Positions 22,839 to 34,675 of a DNA stretch of 64,000 bases are shown piece after piece. The position numbers were made by a program, and so were the translations under genes. This stretch comes from Hordeum vulgare subsp. vulgare (Eukaryota > Streptophyta > Magnoliopsida > Poales > Poaceae): positions 233,839,084-233,903,083 of the forward strand of contig NC_058522.1 of the NCBI RefSeq assembly GCF_904849725.1, read 5' to 3'. A model generated the notes under the pieces. It saw only the letters and a program-made list of their open reading frames with translations, was not told where the DNA came from and searched no databases. Positions within the stretch are counted from its first letter, which is position 1. Each line of letters starts with the position of its first letter.

Positions 22839-24503
22839 TGTAACGACCAAGATGCGGCCCTTTCCTTATTTGGGGGCGAGGCCTCAAAAGGGGGAAAGGG
22901 GCACATCTACGCGTTTTGCAAGCGAGATAATTATAACAACATACATAAATGAAGAGTGAAAAGTAGGGGATACACTTGCCATCCGATAAGTATAGTCATA
23001 CAAGCATACATTATTCAATAAACATGAAAGGGTCTGGCTACGGACAAGATAAACGACAAAATATGAAATCCCGCATGCTCCCACGATAACGACCACGGCC
23101 TCAGTCCTCCGGGTATGTCACGTACATCCGACCTCTCTCCTCGTTGAACTCCCACTTAAGCTCGTAAGGATCGGTCGAATCTGGCTCTACTTCACCTATA
23201 CCTGTAGGTGGGGTTGTAGTATATGGTGAGTCACGAGGACCCAAGAATCTCATGACCTTTGTATCGAGTCTAATTAAGTTATTAGGTATGGTAGGGGTAA
23301 GTGTTTGAGTTTGCAGCATCCTAAGCATATATGGTGGCTAACTTACGAGAACAGAAATAAATGTGGTGGACTACGTAAGACGGTCGAAGACTAGAATGAT
23401 CACTAGGTTATCCTAATCACCTACCTACGTCAGTCATAACCCCACCGTGTTCTCGATTGGAGGAAGAGTTCTGAAAGAAATAGTCACGGTTACGCACACA
23501 GTTGGTAGGTTATTAATTAGTTTACTTTAAGTTGTCTAGAACCGGGTGTTAACAATATTTCCATAGTTGCCACATAACCGCGGGCATGGCTTTCCGAATG
23601 ATTTAACCCTGCAGGGGTGCTCCAACTAATCCATCACAAATTACCACAGGCTGCATAGGAATCCTCTATCACGATACTCGTGATCTCATCGGATTCCTTA
23701 GTGGAAAACCTCAACTCTGAGAAGATCAAAGCATCACTGGAATCCCGATGCACAAGATATATCGCTAAGGTAAGACAAGTCCAGCAAGACCTCCCGACGT
23801 GTCGACGAACCGGATAAGAGCCGCGTATCTCAGTCTCAGGACATGACGGACGAGTCACACTACGGGTTAAACCAAACCTCGAGTTTCCTCGTGGTGGCCC
23901 CATAGTCTGCCCGTTCTGGACCAACACTCATGAGGAGCAGTGCATGGGTTGTTGATTAACTTCCTTGGGGTAGCTATTCCCTATGCATATTATTAAGTTG
24001 TTAGCAAATTAACACCAAAGTTGGGTCTTTCCAGACAAGCCTTAGCACTACACGATTTATCAAGGGGGTCCCCATAACAACCCCGAAAGTGTTGGGAGCG
24101 CTCATTTATGGAACAAACACCGGTAGCCGAAACTAAGGCAACAGAAATAGAACAAAACACCCGGCAATAAGGCCAAGACTTCCACCTCTTGCCAAATATA
24201 TAGATGCATTAATTAATATAGGAATTTAAATACCATGATATCAGTGTCCATGTTATCACATGGACCAGCTGGCACCTGCAACTAGCAACGCTATCAGATT
24301 AGTGGTTTAGCAAGCCTAACCTAGCCAGTCAATATTTGCATAAGAGGGAAGGTGTTGAGGTTTCATGGCAAAGTTTGACGGCCTATATATCACATGGTAG
24401 GCAGCGGAGATGTAATGAAAGAAACGAATCACTAAGCATAACGAAGTTAGAAACAATGTCAAGATCACGATCATCTTGCGTGAGATTTCTTCAGACTGGA
24501 ACT

Positions 24504-25919
24504 TGAAAGTGCGTTATATCGACTAGAGGGGGGTGAATAGGAGATTTTTAGAATTTCATCACTGAGGAAATTCCTTTTGATGAAATTCCTCACTGATGAC
24601 TAACATACAGCGGAAACAGTAAAGGATCAGAAGTGCAAAGTTTCACAACAACGGCAGTTTTTCAGAGTGAGGAATGTGAAAACAGATTGCACAGTGAGCA
24701 GGCACGCAGAAAACAGATGAGGATTAACTAGCGTGAAGAATTTGGGGTTGAGGAATTTTAGAGAAAGTCTTCAGGAAATTCTTCAAACAGTAGCAGTGAA
24801 AGTCATCAACACATAATCTGAGGAAAGTAAGGAGTTGAGGAATTAGAACCCGTTTCACAGCGAAGACAGTAGTTGATGACCCAGTTCCAACTGCTGTGAC
24901 AGTCGTACATCTGGTTTGGAGCGGCTTGGTATTGAAACCAAAGGACACACAGTCCCGGGACACACAGTCCCTACCGTGTTCTCCTTGGGCTAAGAACACA
25001 CAGTCCTCGCCCAACACTCGTGGTAAGTCTTCAGGGCAGACTTCCAAACCCTCACAAACTTGGTCACCCGGCGATCCACAATTGACTGCTGGAAAGCTCT
25101 AGACCATGACGCCTAACCGTCTGGAGGATGCACAATCCTCAAAGGTAAAAGGCTTCAGTCCCACACAGGAACAACTTCTTCAGTGATGCCCAATCACTAG
25201 GTTTGGTTTGTGGTTTCGGTGTATGGGGTATTTCCTCACTGATGAATTACTCTCGAAGACTCTGAGGAATTGGGTTGCTCTTATGACAAGTGTCAGTTTC
25301 TAACAGAGCAGCCAACCAGCTAATGGTTGTGGGGGGCGGCTATTTATAGCCTGGGAGCATCCCCACATGATTTGACACTAATGCCCTTAAATAATATGAC
25401 CGTTGGAGTGGATAAGACCAATGACTTGGCGTGGCTATCGACACGGTCAGAACCTCAACTGTGAGAGTCCTCATGTCACTCGTATTCCTCACTTGAGGCT
25501 TTTGGTAGGATAAGGCTTGGGTTGAGCATCATGAGGAAATTCATTCCAAAGTGTAACTTCGACCCCCTTTAACAGTACGGTGTTCCTATTACTCAAATGC
25601 GAAGAAAATAAAACAGAAAGAGTAAATCTTCATGCTTCAAAGTCTTGAAAGTGATTTTCTTCGGGACACACCGAATTCCTCAATTTCAGTATCTTCATGA
25701 GGAATATCAATTTCATCGCAGATTCCTCGCGATTCATTTCTTCAGCTTCAGACCAATTTCTTCAACCGAAGATATATATTTTCAGGGGTCGATATTCATC
25801 AAATATCTCAAACTCCTCAGTGACTTATAGATCCTGTGTACACTCATAAACACATTAGATACTTAACCTATAAGTCTTCAAACCACCAAAATCACTAAGG
25901 GGCACTAGATGCACTTAAA
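24504..25919 (-). repeat. 3' LTR of the Maximus-type element
   Basis: Partner of 37513-38927. On the plus strand it starts TGAAAGTGCG. The other end reads GCACTTAA next to the polypurine tract instead of GCACTTACA, so one terminal dinucleotide is damaged and the exact last base is uncertain by one. TATA box at 25340-25349 (minus strand, CTATAAATAG). Confidence 0.92.
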
Positions 25920-26442
25920 TCTCCCCCTTTTTGGTGGTTGATGACAATTAGGTTAAGTCTTCAACAGGGATCAAAAATATGAAGTGTAAATACTCATTGG
26001 AGGAATTTGAAATCAAGATTCAGAGAGACTCCCCCTGAAGATGTGCATATGTTGAGGATTTTGCTTTTCACAGCAAATGCACATTGATGATTTATATCAT
26101 GGAGATCTCCCCCTGAGTCTTGTAAATCATGCATACATGTAACATATCGTATGAAGAAAATGAAAATGCATGATGACAAATGGTATCTGACGAATTCCAG
26201 CATGCGTGCATTAAGACTTGAGGAATAAGCATGCGAAGAAAAACGTTCAAAAGCGTGAGAGTACCATCGGGCTTAAGTTACAACTCATTACATAAAAACT
26301 TCAGAAGAGCCAAAAGTTTGTAACTTAAATATAATTCATAAGCCCCAAAAATATCCCGTTTGAAGACTAACTCTCAAGTTTCTCCCCCTTTGTCATCAAG
26401 TGACAAAAAGGGACAAACTGAGGACTAACGCCCCTGAAGACT
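25920..26442 (-). other. 3' untranslated region and polypurine tract of the Maximus-type element
   Basis: Next to the LTR the minus strand carries AAAAAGGGGGAGA (25920-25935), the likely polypurine tract. Further GGGGGAG-type tracts occur near 26028, 26108 and 26380. No coding sequence seen. Confidence 0.75.
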
Positions 26443-29400
26443 TCACTTCTTGGCGGTTGAGGAAGAGCCGTGACGCTTCTTGGGAGTAGTCTTCTTCCTT
26501 GGACCGGTAGCAGTGTCGAGCTGTTCTTCATCAGTTTCAGCAGTGCGGAATGAAGAAAAGGAGCTGTCTTCAAGGTCTGGAACTGGAATGGGCCTGAACT
26601 TCTTCTTGGGAGGCCACGACCAGTCAAAGTCTCGCTCAAAGTCCATTTCTTCAAGCTCTGCCTGAGTCTTCAGATGTGCAAGTGTAGCCCAGGTGCGATA
26701 AAAAACCTCATGCAAGTAGTGATGGTTGAGCTTCACAGAGTTCTGTGTTTCAGTGAGGGTTTTCACAATGGCGCCAAACTGGCGTTTGACCCACTTGTGA
26801 TTGCGATCCACCTTCTGGTGAAGACTGAGGAGGAGCTCTCTTGTATTCATCACGCGAGGAGGAACGGGGCTTGCTGGACGAGTCTCAGTATCATCCCATG
26901 AAGAATAAGCTTCTGTCTCTCTGAACTGGCCATCAAGGGGCCTACTGCCTTCTTCAATCACTGATTTGCCTTTTCCTTCAATGGGCTCGAAAGCCTTCTT
27001 GTTGACCCGGATAGGAGGCATATAACCAACATGGTTTTTGCACTCAGCGTGAAAGTTGATGCGTGTCCTTGTCCTGATGAATCTCATGATCCATGGGGCA
27101 TATATCTTGTGATCAAATGGACACATAGCATTGTCGGCCAAAGTCCTCAAAAAGAAATCATGGATGTTGATAGGAATACCATGAATGATGTTGAAGAGGA
27201 TATTCTTCATGAGGCCTACGACATCTTCTTCATCATCATGGCCTTTGATCTGTGCGAGCACACTGCAGAGAATTTTGTAGACAGACCTTTGTGTGTATTT
27301 GAGCTCGTGGACGAGGAATGTTTTTCTCGGTGATTTTCCTTCAGCCAAAGGCTTCATGAGGACTTCCATCATCCCATTGGGCAGCTCACGCTCACCATAA
27401 ACCTTCACAGCCTCCTCTGAGGGAATTGGTACAGGCAGTTCACGGAGGAGCTCAGTAGCAGGAGCCTTGTAGTGAGTGTTTTGTGTCATCCAGTCAAACA
27501 CCCAAGTGTTTATGTCTTCAGGGTTGCCAGAGATGTGAAGAGTGGCATAGAACTGAAGAATGAGCTCACTGTTCCAGTCAGAGATGTCGGAGCACATTGG
27601 CAGCAAACCAGCGTCATGAAGTACATTGAGGACTGGCTCTAGGCACGATATAGCTTCAAGTTCAACGTGAGGAATATGCCTGTGCTGGAATATCTTGTTT
27701 CTTCCACACAGCACAGAGGCATATTAATTCATCTGTGTCCTAGTCCAAAACTTCAGATGCCTCACTTGAGGCTTGTCACAGGGGTTCTCTCAATGAAGTA
27801 CATGCGTTCTTCAAAGAAATTCTCCTTTTGAAACTTTGGTCGCTTGGAGAATGGCTGACGCTGAACTGGCTGAAGATTTTGCTGAGGAATAGGTGGGGAG
27901 ACAAAAATTGCAGTCTCGGGGTTGAGCACGACGAATGCATTGTCTTGGCCAGGTGCATTTTCCTCAGCATTTTCCTCAGGGTGAGCAATTTCAGCAGCTG
28001 GTGCTTCAGGCTGAGGAGATGGCTCTGGCTGGGCGTCAGGCTGAGGGGCTTGCTCTGGCTGTGCATCAGGCTGAGGAATAGTTTCATCTTGCTCAGGTGG
28101 AGGAGTTGGGTCAGTCTGTTCCTCATCTTGAAGATTTTGCTCAGAGCTTTGAATTTCATCAGCTTGAGGAGTTTCAGTTTGTTCTTCCTGATCTGGGTTG
28201 GTGGCAGAGGCAATTTCATCAGCTGGTGCAGCTGATCCTTGAGCAGTGTCTTTCTGAGGAATAAAGGGCTAAGGACTGTCGTCAATACGAATTTCTTCGT
28301 CAGTGTGTTCCTCAGCGGCATCATCCTTCATTTCCTCATCTGCCCCTTTCGCTTGATCATCAAGGATGACCATTTCATAAGAAGGAGCGACATTTAGGGG
28401 CACAGGGTCCAGAGGAGCAGTCTCTTCAAGCGCTTTGAGGCGCTTGGCCTCTGTTTCTTCTTCTGTTGAGGAGGCCTTTCTCTTTTTGGCTTCCTTCTCA
28501 GCAGCCCTGGTTTTCTTCACGTCTGATGCAGACGGAGTCATCTTCTTCACCTTTGAAGCGTTTGGTGAAGGGGTTCTCTCGACAGATTCTTCAGCTGGTT
28601 TTGAGGAACCAGCTGGAGCAGAGTCATCAACATGCTTTGATGAAGCAGCTGGGTCAGGGGCAGTCTCATCAGCTGCAGCAGATTCATCAGCTGGATCTTC
28701 CATGATGATTTCTTCAATAGCCGGTACATCTACACAGCTTTCTTGGTGTATTTCCTCAGCTTGAGGAGTTTCCTCAGCTTGAGGAGTTTCCTCAGCTTGA
28801 GAAGATTCATCTGCTGGCTCCTCAATCAAGGGCTGGGAAGTTGGTGCTGGAGGGGCATCCTTCTTGTTGTAGTCATCAACAGCTTTAGTGGCCAGCTTGA
28901 TGAAATTGCTCTTGAGACTTTTACGATCTGACAGCTTGGAGTACTTGTCAGTCAAATTCTTCAGCTCAGCCTATGTTGACACAAGTGCATCAGGCGTCAA
29001 GCTGAGGAGATTCTGCTTGAGGAATTTCTCCTTTTTAAGCTTCACAACCTTGGCCTGCTTGGCCTACTGTTCTTTCCACTTAGCTTCATTGATGAAAGTG
29101 GCCACCATGTGGCTGATGCCAGGGGGAAGTTTCAAATCATCAAGCGGAGTGTTTGGGTCCTCATACCAGATGTTGATGTAGTCTAGGAGGACCTTGGGGT
29201 CCATGGCTAGAGGAATGGTGCTGCCTGATGCCTCAGCTACTCTCTCCTGCTTGTTTCTGATTATGGCTTGCAGGGTTTGATCATCATATTCATCACTGCC
29301 CTCTGATGCAGACGGGACGGTGATGATTTTGCTGGGGCTCGACAGAGTTGCTCTTTCAGCAGACACCTGAGTCTTCACCGGAGGTGGTGAAGACTTTGTC

Positions 29401-30158
29401 TCCGAGCTGGTTGCAGCCGGGAGTGAGGAGCTGGAGGTGGCGGTCATTGGCTTCATGACTGGCTTCTGTACTGGTGTTTCTTGAGGCTTTGGTGGTGGTG
29501 CTGAGGGTTTTGGAGCTGAGGGTTTTGTAACTGATGCCTGAGCAGACTTCTCTTGAGGCTTTGGAGCTCTTGGCTTTGATGGCGCAGACTGTGGTTGAGG
29601 AATTGTTGAACCAGAGGTCTCAGCGGCAGAGGAAGTAGCTGCAGCTGAGGCAGCAGCTGAGGATTCATTGAATTTCCTCACTGCAGCTTCTGCTTGCTTC
29701 TTGAGCTTGGCCAGATGCTTTTCCTTCTTATCTGGATAGTCATCAAGGGTCTTGAGGCTTGAGGGATGCGCTACTTGATGAGCCTCAAGTGGGGCCCGTT
29801 TGCCAGGGGGCTTCAGAGCGAATTTCTTCGCATACTTGGTAGTTACAAACCTCTATTCCTTCCATTCCTTCGCCCATCGGCGTTCTATCTTCTGCAGCCG
29901 GATCTTTCTCTTGGCCATTGTCTCATTTTCATCAGGTGTGCAATAGTCCAAGTAAATATCCTCAGGGATATCCACAGCTGTGTTTTGCTCAAGTTTCTTT
30001 CCTCCCTTCTGTTTTCTGTCATCCTCCATTTTCTTCAGCTGTGGATTTTTCTGATGAGATTGAACTCTTGAGGATTCTGATGAGACTTGAAGATTTTCTT
30101 CCAGAAACGCTGCAAATGAGTTAATGTGATGAGAACCGAGAGATTCATCAGCTGACAT
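26443..30158 (-). pseudogene. env-like gene (third ORF) of the Maximus-type element, broken
   Basis: The start is proposed at 30158 (MSADESLGSHHINSF). The same frame continues through three in-frame stops (about 29853, 29064 and 28269) to about 27780, then shifts frame for the 423-codon C-terminal block (27714-26443). The N-terminal half is hydrophilic, low-complexity and rich in Pro, Ala, Glu, Gln and Ser. It includes a hexapeptide repeat ETPQAE (encoded at 28753-28803) and PQPDAQPE repeats (about 28010-28080). The C-terminal block (ISCLEPVLNVLHDAGLLP, NSELILQFYATLHISG) resembles the 'putative plant transposon protein' domain common in SIRE-type elements. It ends in a basic tail. No signal peptide, membrane anchor or fusion-peptide-like stretch is evident, so 'env' describes position only. 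Confidence 0.8.
28753..28803 (-). repeat. 18-bp tandem repeat in the env-like gene
   Basis: The unit TCCTCAGCTTGAGGAGTT occurs in tandem at 28753-28770 and 28771-28788, with a third, imperfect copy to 28803. It keeps the reading frame and encodes ETPQAE repeats. Confidence 0.88.
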
Positions 30159-30479
30159 GTGTGTACCTATGAACAGAGTATAGTTGTGAGGAATTTGGAG
30201 AGGTCATATGCGTTCTCAGATTTGAAGAAAATGAAAAAGTTTGACAGTTGAGGAATTTAACCAGTTGTTGAGGAATTTTCCTAAGCATACTGTTCTTGGG
30301 TTCCAGAGTTGTACATATCCGAAAATTCGCACAATTGAGGAATCTCGTGAAAATCTTAGATGCTTAGTATAGTTCATCAATGATGTGGTGATAGGCAGTG
30401 GTTGAGGAATCAAGTGCATATCAATTCTTGAGGAAAAACAAATTTCACATAGAAGATGTAAAATAGTAGATCTAACTTG

Positions 30480-30860
30480 CGGTAAAAATGGGATTTTATT
30501 TACCCTTGAAGGAGCACACGAAGAACACAGAGAAGTTGTGTAGAGAGGCTCTTCGGTCGCGTGTCCAATGTGCCCTAACCCGGCGACAGAGGACGCCTAC
30601 GACGGCGGCGGACGAAGATGGTCCGACTCCGGCATGGTCCCGGCGACGGAGAAGTCGAGGCAGTGAAGCTCTTCCTCACCGGCGACGAGACTTCCAGCGA
30701 TGGCGCTAGGGTTGGGTGCTGTTTGCTGTAGTAGGAGAGCGATGGGGCGAAGAAGAGTTTGCCGAGGGGGATAGGGACATATTAATAGCCAGACAATTAC
30801 TGTTGGCACGAAGATTTCGGACCAAACAGCCGCTGCCTCTACGTCTCCGCAGGACACGTG
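30480..30860 (-). promoter_or_regulatory. Promoter-like block in front of the env-like gene: G-box, TATA, GC-rich leader, splice donor
   Basis: Minus-strand order: CACGTG palindrome at 30855-30860; TATTAATA at 30780-30787, 68 bp downstream; a GC-rich leader (about 30750-30510) that contrasts with the AT-rich flanks; a donor-like AAGG/GTAAAT at about 30503; and an acceptor-like TTCATAG/GTACAC at about 30172, just before the proposed start at 30158. The layout is that of a plant promoter with a 5'UTR intron. All signals are motif-level. An alternative is a captured host promoter or leader with no current activity. Confidence 0.45.
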
Positions 30861-31511
30861 TAGTTCCCGAACAAGGCGGTGGAGATAGCGGAGATCGTGG
30901 TTATCCGAACGTGGGAAGTGGGGTTCAGTTACTGTGCATTAAAGAAACAATTTTTGAAGATTTGAGGATTTTCATTACAAAATCATCAGCTAACAAGGAC
31001 GCAGTGACGATTTTGAACAAAGTTTCAAGTAGAATGCATATGAATAATTGAATAGACTGGATGAGAATAGCATAGAGGGAAAGTAGGGTCCGATCACATT
31101 CACTTAGAAGAAATATCAACTTGAAGAAATAGCTATAAGTGAATGCTGCTGAGGACGTGAAATCAAAGTCTATCTAGTCAAATGAAAGTCATCAAGTGTT
31201 TTTGAAGATTTTGTGATAAATCATCACAATGAAGAACAACTGCTTTGAAGAAAAAACACATCTTGAGGAAATGAAACATTTCAAGACAATCAACTTGAGG
31301 AATTTCACATTGGGCGGTGGCGTGACCCACCATATAAGAATGTTGATTATAGACGTCGCGTACAATTGTCGTACGGCCCTGAGAATCAATTTCTTCGTTG
31401 ATTTCTTCACATTCAGAGTGATATTCTTCATCAGTTGAAGAAAATTGATTCATCATGTGTTGCACATCTAAGTCATCAATTTTGCATAAGTGTTAGGATG
31501 TGTGCATATTT
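30861..31511 (-). other. Spacer between pol and the env-like gene of the Maximus-type element
   Basis: 650 bp, AT-rich. A 95-codon minus-strand frame (31465-31178) has no recognisable domain and may be chance. Confidence 0.6.
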
Positions 31512-34500
31512 TTACAAACCATTTGAAGATTCTAAGATATTTAGCTCACACCGCAACTTACAAAACCTTTTCTCATCCAAGGGCTTAGTGAAGATATCTC
31601 CCAGTTGATCCTCAGTCTTCACATGGTCTATGAGGATATTGCCCTTGAGGACATGGTCCCGAAGAAAATGATGACGAATCTGGATGTGCTTGGTCTTCGA
31701 GTGCTGTACTGGGTTGTATGCAATCTTGATTGCACTCTCATTGTCGCAGTAGAGAGGCACATTCTTCATGTTGATGCCGTAGTCCTTGAGGGTTTGCTTC
31801 ATCCATAGTAATTGAGCACAACATGAACCAACAGCAATGTACTCAGCTTTGGGAGTGGAGAGTGATACGCAGTTCTGCTTCTTTGAGGACCAGCAAACTA
31901 GTGATCTTCCGAGGAAATGGCATGTGCCAGAAGTTGACTTGTGATCCACACGGTCACCAGCATAGTCAGAATCAGAATACCCTACCAGATGAAGATTTGA
32001 GCCCTTGGGATACCATAATCCTAGTGTTGGTGTGTGAGCTAAGTATCGAAGAATATGCTTCACAGCCTTATGGTGTGATTCCTTCGGTTTTGCTTGAAAA
32101 CGTGCACACATGCAAACACTAAGCATTATATCTGGCCTAGATGCACATAGATACAATAAAGAGCCAATCATAGAGCGATATACCTGCTGATCGAAATCTT
32201 TACCATTTTCATCAGTGCCGAGGTGGCCGTTGGTAGGCATTGGAGTCTTGGCACCTTTGCATTCATGCATGTCGAATTTCCTCAGAACATCCTTGAGGTA
32301 TTTCTCCTGTGATATGAAGATTCCATTGCTTTGTTGACAAATTTGAAGACCTAAGAAGAATTTCAGCTCCCCCATCATGGACATCTGATATTCTTCACTC
32401 ATTATGTAAGCAAATTCATCACTGTATCGTTTGTCAGTACAACCAAATATGATATCATTGACATATATTTGACACACAAATGGCTCATTATCATAGGATT
32501 TAGTGAAAAGAGTTGGATCGAGTGAACCAGGTTTGAAGCCTTTCTTCATGAGGAATTCCTTCAATGTATCATACCATGCCCGAGGGGCTTGCTTGAGACC
32601 ATAAAGAGCCTTTTTGAGTCTAAAGACTTTGTCTGGATTCTTTGGATCCTCAAAACCTGGGGGCTGAGCAACATATACTTCTTCCCCAAGCTTACAATTG
32701 AGGAATGCACTTTTCACATCCATTTGATATAAGATGATGTTATGATGATTAGCATAAGCAAGTAGTATTCGAGTAGCTTCAAGTCTAGCAACAGGTGCAA
32801 AAGTTTCATCGAAATCTATTCCTTCAACCTGGGTGTAGCCTTGGGCTACAAGTCGTGCCTTGTTCCTCACCACTTGACCGTCCTCATCTTGCTTGTTTCG
32901 GAAAATCCACTTGGTGCCGATGATGTTGTGCTTGCGAGGATCTCGTCGTTTGACGAGCTCCCATACGTCATTCAGCTTGAATTGAAGAAGTTCGTCTTGC
33001 ATAGCTTGGATCCACTCCGGTTCCAGAAAAGCCTCAGCAACTTTTGAGGGTTCTGTGATGGATACAAAGGAAAAATGCCCACAAAAGTTAACTAAGTGTG
33101 AAGCTTTTGAGCGAGTGAGAGGACCTGGCACGTTGATGTCGTTGAGGATTTTGTCAACTTCTACTTCATTTGCAATCCTTGGATGAGCTGGTTGAGGATT
33201 TCGTCTGGGCTGAGGAAGTGGTTCTGGTGCAATTTCCTCAGGAGCATCTTCTTGATTTTCATCAGTAATGGGGATCGTTTCTTCACCAATTTCCTCAGTG
33301 GGGACAATGTCTTCAGTAGGTTTGAGCTTTATTGCTTCCTCAGGAGATAGCTTATCTGGATCAGAAGGCAATTTCTCTCTTTGCGAGCCATTAGTTTCAT
33401 CAAACCACACATCTACAGTCTCAACAACTTTGTTGTGATAGTTGTTGAAGACTTTGTAGGTGTGCGAATCCTTTCCATAACCGAGCATAAAACCTTCATG
33501 TGCCTTAGGTGCAAATTTTGAGCTATGGTGAGGATCTCTAATCCAACATTTCGAAGACTTTGAAATAACTTACATTGGGTTTCTTATCAGTGAGGAGTTC
33601 ATAAGAGGTTTTCTTGAGGAATTTGGGAAGATATACCCTGTTGATGATATGGCATGCAATGTTGATTGCTTCAGGCCAAAAGCGACGAGGAGTCTGATAT
33701 TCTTCAAGCATAGTTCTTGCCATTTCAATCAGAGTCCTGTTCTTCCTTTCGACGACACCATTCAGTTGAGGAGTATAAGGAGCAGATAATTTGTGAGTAA
33801 TACCAAGTTCATCAAGATAATCATCAAGACCAGTGTTTTTGAACTCGGTTCCATTATCACTCCTGATATGTTTGATCTAGATGCCAAAGTTCGTCGAGGC
33901 CCTTGAAGAAAATCGTTTGAAGATTTCTTGCACTTCAGTTTTATACACTATGATATGCACCCATGTATGTCTGGAATAATCATCAACTATGACGAAGCCA
34001 TATAAAGATGCTGCATTGGTTAGTGTGGCATAGTAAGTAGGTCCAAATAGATCCATATGAAGCAATTCGAATGGACGTGTAGTGGTCATGATAGTCTTTG
34101 AGGGATGCTTGGATCTGGTCATTTTACCAGATTCACAAGCACCGCAGAGATGATCCTTGAGGAATTTGACTGATTCGATGCCAATGACATGCTTCTTCTT
34201 CGCGAGCGTGTGCAAATTCCTCATGCCTGCATGATCTAGTCTTCGGTGCCACAACCATCCTTCTAAGGTTTTTGCTAGTAAGCAAGTGGCTGGTTGAGGA
34301 CCTGTAGAGAAATCAACAATGTAAAAATCCCCTCTTCTTACACCTTCGAAGACTTTGGATCTGTCAGATTCCATGATGACTACACATCTATATCTACCAA
34401 AGATAACAATCATATCAAGATCACAAAGCATCAAGACTGACATGAGGTTAAAACCAAGGGATTCAACAAGCATCACTTTGTCCATATGCCTATCCTTGGA

Positions 34501-34668
34501 AATAGCCACTTTGCCAAGTCCCAATACCTTGCTTTTACCTTTGTCAGCATATGTGATTTGCTTCAGAGGTGATGGAGTTAGTGGCATATTCATCAGCAAG
34601 CTTTTATCACCAGTCATGTGATGTGTGCAGCCACTATCAGGAACCCACTCAGTATTCTAGGGTTTGTC
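31512..34668 (-). pseudogene. pol: pol of the Maximus-type element: protease, integrase, RT, RNase H
   Basis: The protease starts at EWVPDSGCTHH (about 34655-34620), preceded by an in-frame stop. Integrase: HHCC domain with WLWHRRLDHAG and CGACESGKM, catalytic core with LLHMDLFGP; a stop at about 33877 interrupts before IRSDNGTEF, and the Glu region NGVVERKNR is near 33760. A second break lies at about 33538 and 33490. RT and RNase H then form one open frame of 658 codons (33488-31512): [10 protein letters not shown], palm motif YVNDIIFG where the family has YVDD, and the RNase H motifs YSDSDYAGD and KAEYIA, ending in SSNGL. The first palm Asp is Asn, so polymerase activity is expected to be lost although the frame is open. 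Confidence 0.9.
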
Positions 34669-34675
34669 ATCCTGC

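Noticed and set aside
26443..30158. A true envelope glycoprotein gene
   Set aside because: No signal peptide, membrane anchor or fusion-like segment is visible; only its position resembles env.
30597..30857. A short coding gene on the minus strand in the env-upstream block
   Set aside because: The 86-codon frame has no domain and is better explained as promoter and leader sequence; it would cross the TATA-like box.
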